Shown here: positions 39,554-40,954 of the stretch, piece by piece
How positions within the stretch are numbered: position 1 is the stretch's first letter
How the letters are laid out: the number at the start of each line of letters is the position of its first letter
Assembly (NCBI GenBank): GCA_003009755.1
Contig: PXUB01000009.1
Location: 1-40,954 of the forward strand
Origin: Thermoplasmatales archaeon SW_10_69_26
Lineage (GTDB): Archaea; Thermoplasmatota; SW-10-69-26
Direction of reading: 5' to 3'
Length of the DNA: 40,954 nt
Made by a program: the position numbers and the translations under genes
The notes under the pieces: generated by a model
The model's database searches: none
What the model saw: the letters and a program-made list of their open reading frames with translations, nothing else
Told to the model about the DNA's origin: nothing

Positions 39554-40495
39554 CTACCCTTCTTCGCAGGTCAACGTCGGGTCCATCCCGTTCGCGGGAA
39601 GCCCGCCAGGGTGGGGTGGGGGTACCGCGAAGGAAGCCAGACCCAAGGGTCCCTGGCTCTGTGCGGATAGGGATAGCGCAAAGCCGTCGTCCATCTGCCT
39701 CGTCAGGCAGAGGATCCCCGGCGCTTTCGCATCCGACCAGGACCGGCAGACGTCCTCTGTCGATTCGACGCAGTAGGTGAGGTCGGCGGACGAGACGACG
39801 ATCTGGGTCGTCGAGACCCAGTTCGCATAGCCCTGCAGCTCCCCCCGGGCATCCTCGATGATCGTGGGCCCGAACCGGCTTGTCGCAGCGATCTCGGCGT
39901 CGAGATCCGCCAGGTCCCACGCGAGAGGGGATCGATCGAGGCTCCTCGTCTCCACCTCGGCCGCTCCGGTCCAGTTCAGCCAGACGGTCAGGTCCCGGTC
40001 CTCGGCAAGGCCCAATCCGAAGACCAAGGCCGGATCCGCGGGACCGCGGTCGAGCGTGAAATGGCGCTCCCCCTCCTCTGTTCCATTGAGGAGCTCCGGA
40101 CTCACCGGCGAGCTCGAGAACGACTGCCTGGCCAGGCCCCCTCTGAGGGTCGGTGAGTTCACGGAGTCCATCGCCACCGCGAGCGGAACGTCGGTCCGCG
40201 TTCCGTTCGGGTAGACGAACCCCACGACCTCCGGATCAGGGCCATCGTTGGTGAGAGTGTACGCGAGCGAGAACTTAGCGTCCACGGCCTCCTCGACGCT
40301 GACCACCATCGTCGGGCGATCGCCGTCGAGGTGGACCGCGAGAGAACGGTTCTCCTCCAGGGAGGAGGAAGCGTTTTCACGGACTTCCGAAGAGGAGGGG
40401 TCGACGTGGCCTCCGCTGGCGACGATGATCCCTCCCACAATCAAGGTCATCGCCACCACCAAGGGGAGACCCAGCCGACGATCAACGACAGCCAT
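39554..40495 (-). CDS. Membrane-anchored exported protein of unknown function
   Basis: This 313-residue protein has an N-terminal signal-anchor (LPLVVAMTLIVGGIIVASGG) and a beta-rich ectodomain with sequons (ENASSS, NGTRTD, NWTGAA, NGTEEG). Residues about 55-110 include FSLAYTLTNDGPDPEVVGFV and YPNGTRTDVPL, similar in layout to the domain of the frameshifted gene at 36465-37176 (VGAPDGTRTNVTP). Cysteines near residues 245-265 (LTYCVES, DVCRSW, GILCLT) could pair. Its ATG overlaps the stop of the next upstream gene (TGATG), so the two form an operon. Confidence 0.65.
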   Translation of the reverse strand: MAVVDRRLGLPLVVAMTLIVGGIIVASGGHVDPSSSEVRENASSSLEENRSLAVHLDGDRPTMVVSVEEAVDAKFSLAYTLTNDGPDPEVVGFVYPNGTRTDVPLAVAMDSVNSPTLRGGLARQSFSSSPVSPELLNGTEEGERHFTLDRGPADPALVFGLGLAEDRDLTVWLNWTGAAEVETRSLDRSPLAWDLADLDAEIAATSRFGPTIIEDARGELQGYANWVSTTQIVVSSADLTYCVESTEDVCRSWSDAKAPGILCLTRQMDDGFALSLSAQSQGPLGLASFAVPPPHPGGLPANGMDPTLTCEEG

Positions 40496-40954
40496 CAGCA
40501 GACGCTCGTTAGCGCACTTCCGTACGATTCCAACTTAAGGTTGTCGCTGTTGGCGAGGAGGTTATCGGAATGACCCCAGGTCATGAAGCAGGCAGCGGGA
40601 CCCAGGCACTCCACGTAAGCGTTGCCAGGCCCTGCGGTCGACGCGGCGAGGAACGTCCCCGCAGAATTAGCGTCGGTGTAAGTCATGGAGCTGTAGTCCC
40701 CATCCCAGTCCACCAATGTTCCAGAACCGACCTTGGCTGCCTTTGCCACTCCCCCTTCGACCACGATCGGAATATGCGTACCACCAACCACCAGCTCCCA
40801 ATTGGTAAGTCCCGGTAGAGCGCCCGCACAACCTGCAGAAATCCCCTCAATCACTTTCAAAACCTCATCAACGGGGTCCGACGGAGATTTTTCCAGATCC
40901 GATTCAAATTCGCACTCCTTTTTGACGAGTGAGAACTCTTGCCGGAACTCGTCT
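40495..40954 (-). CDS. Partial gene: C-terminal part of a pilin-like or secreted protein, cut by the window edge
   Basis: The minus-strand frame is open to the window end, giving at least 152 residues. The visible N-side is charged (SLVKKECEFESDLEKSPSDP). The C-terminal part is small-residue-rich (GISAGCAGALPGLTNW, AASTAGPGNAYVECLGPAAC) and ends ALTSVC. Four Cys occur in this part. It is translationally coupled to the following exported protein gene. Base composition is less GC-rich than most of the window. A secreted or pilin-like product is a guess; no start codon or signal can be judged from here. Confidence 0.5.
   Translation of the reverse strand, partial: DEFRQEFSLVKKECEFESDLEKSPSDPVDEVLKVIEGISAGCAGALPGLTNWELVVGGTHIPIVVEGGVAKAAKVGSGTLVDWDGDYSSMTYTDANSAGTFLAASTAGPGNAYVECLGPAACFMTWGHSDNLLANSDNLKLESYGSALTSVC

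Overview
The window is high-GC DNA from an archaeon, most likely a euryarchaeote of the Thermoplasmatota or a haloarchaeal-like lineage; the exact group is an inference. Archaeal markers are an alpha-NAC protein, an archaeal-type PheT, a 905-residue archaeal Lhr helicase with a C-terminal zinc ribbon, an initiator tRNA beginning A1-U72, tRNAs without encoded CCA, and many start codons lying 25-30 nt downstream of a TATA-like box (leaderless transcripts). A heme A synthase / heme O synthase fusion points to an aerobic, cytochrome-oxidase-bearing cell.

Layout. 1-7.4 kb: an exported SlyD/FKBP-like prolyl isomerase abutting purM, a small transaldolase, the ctaA-ctaB fusion, and a divergent two-gene ABC exporter. 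7.4-18.6 kb: a small ribbon-helix-helix-like regulator with a palindromic operator candidate, an enoyl-CoA hydratase, a secreted protein with nine GNDTY-type repeats, a 915-residue membrane-anchored exported protein, pheT, a two-gene operon (AbrB-like regulator plus coiled-coil, phasin-like protein), a TolB-like surface protein and two small genes. 18.6-20.9 kb: RNA and repeat zone with tRNA-Val(CAC), a CPBP membrane protease, initiator tRNA-Met and two unrelated families of structured tandem repeats. 20.9-28.0 kb: lipoprotein, alpha/beta hydrolase, small His-rich membrane protein, RraA-like protein, CocE/NonD-type lipoprotein hydrolase, a candidate structured RNA, NAC, and the bifunctional NAD(P)H-hydrate repair enzyme. 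28.0-31.9 kb: a sialidase-fold lipoprotein, a trypsin-like lipoprotein in lower-GC DNA, and a frameshifted lipoprotein gene. 31.9-35.4 kb: metallophosphoesterase and Lhr helicase overlapping in one operon.

35.4-41 kb is accessory. A 281-bp, hairpin-rich repeat starts inside the last codons of lhr and recurs 3.77 kb downstream. Between the two copies lies a second, diverged fragment of the lhr 3' end, and just before the second copy a truncated exported-protein gene is fused to the lhr terminal codons. I read this as repeated insertion or recombination at the lhr 3' end, carrying secreted-protein cargo. No integrase is visible, so the mechanism is open. The rest of the interval encodes exported proteins, one frameshifted and one running off the window edge.

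A large share of the genes encode exported, lipid-anchored or membrane-anchored proteins, so much of the window is a surface and secretome locus interspersed with housekeeping genes.
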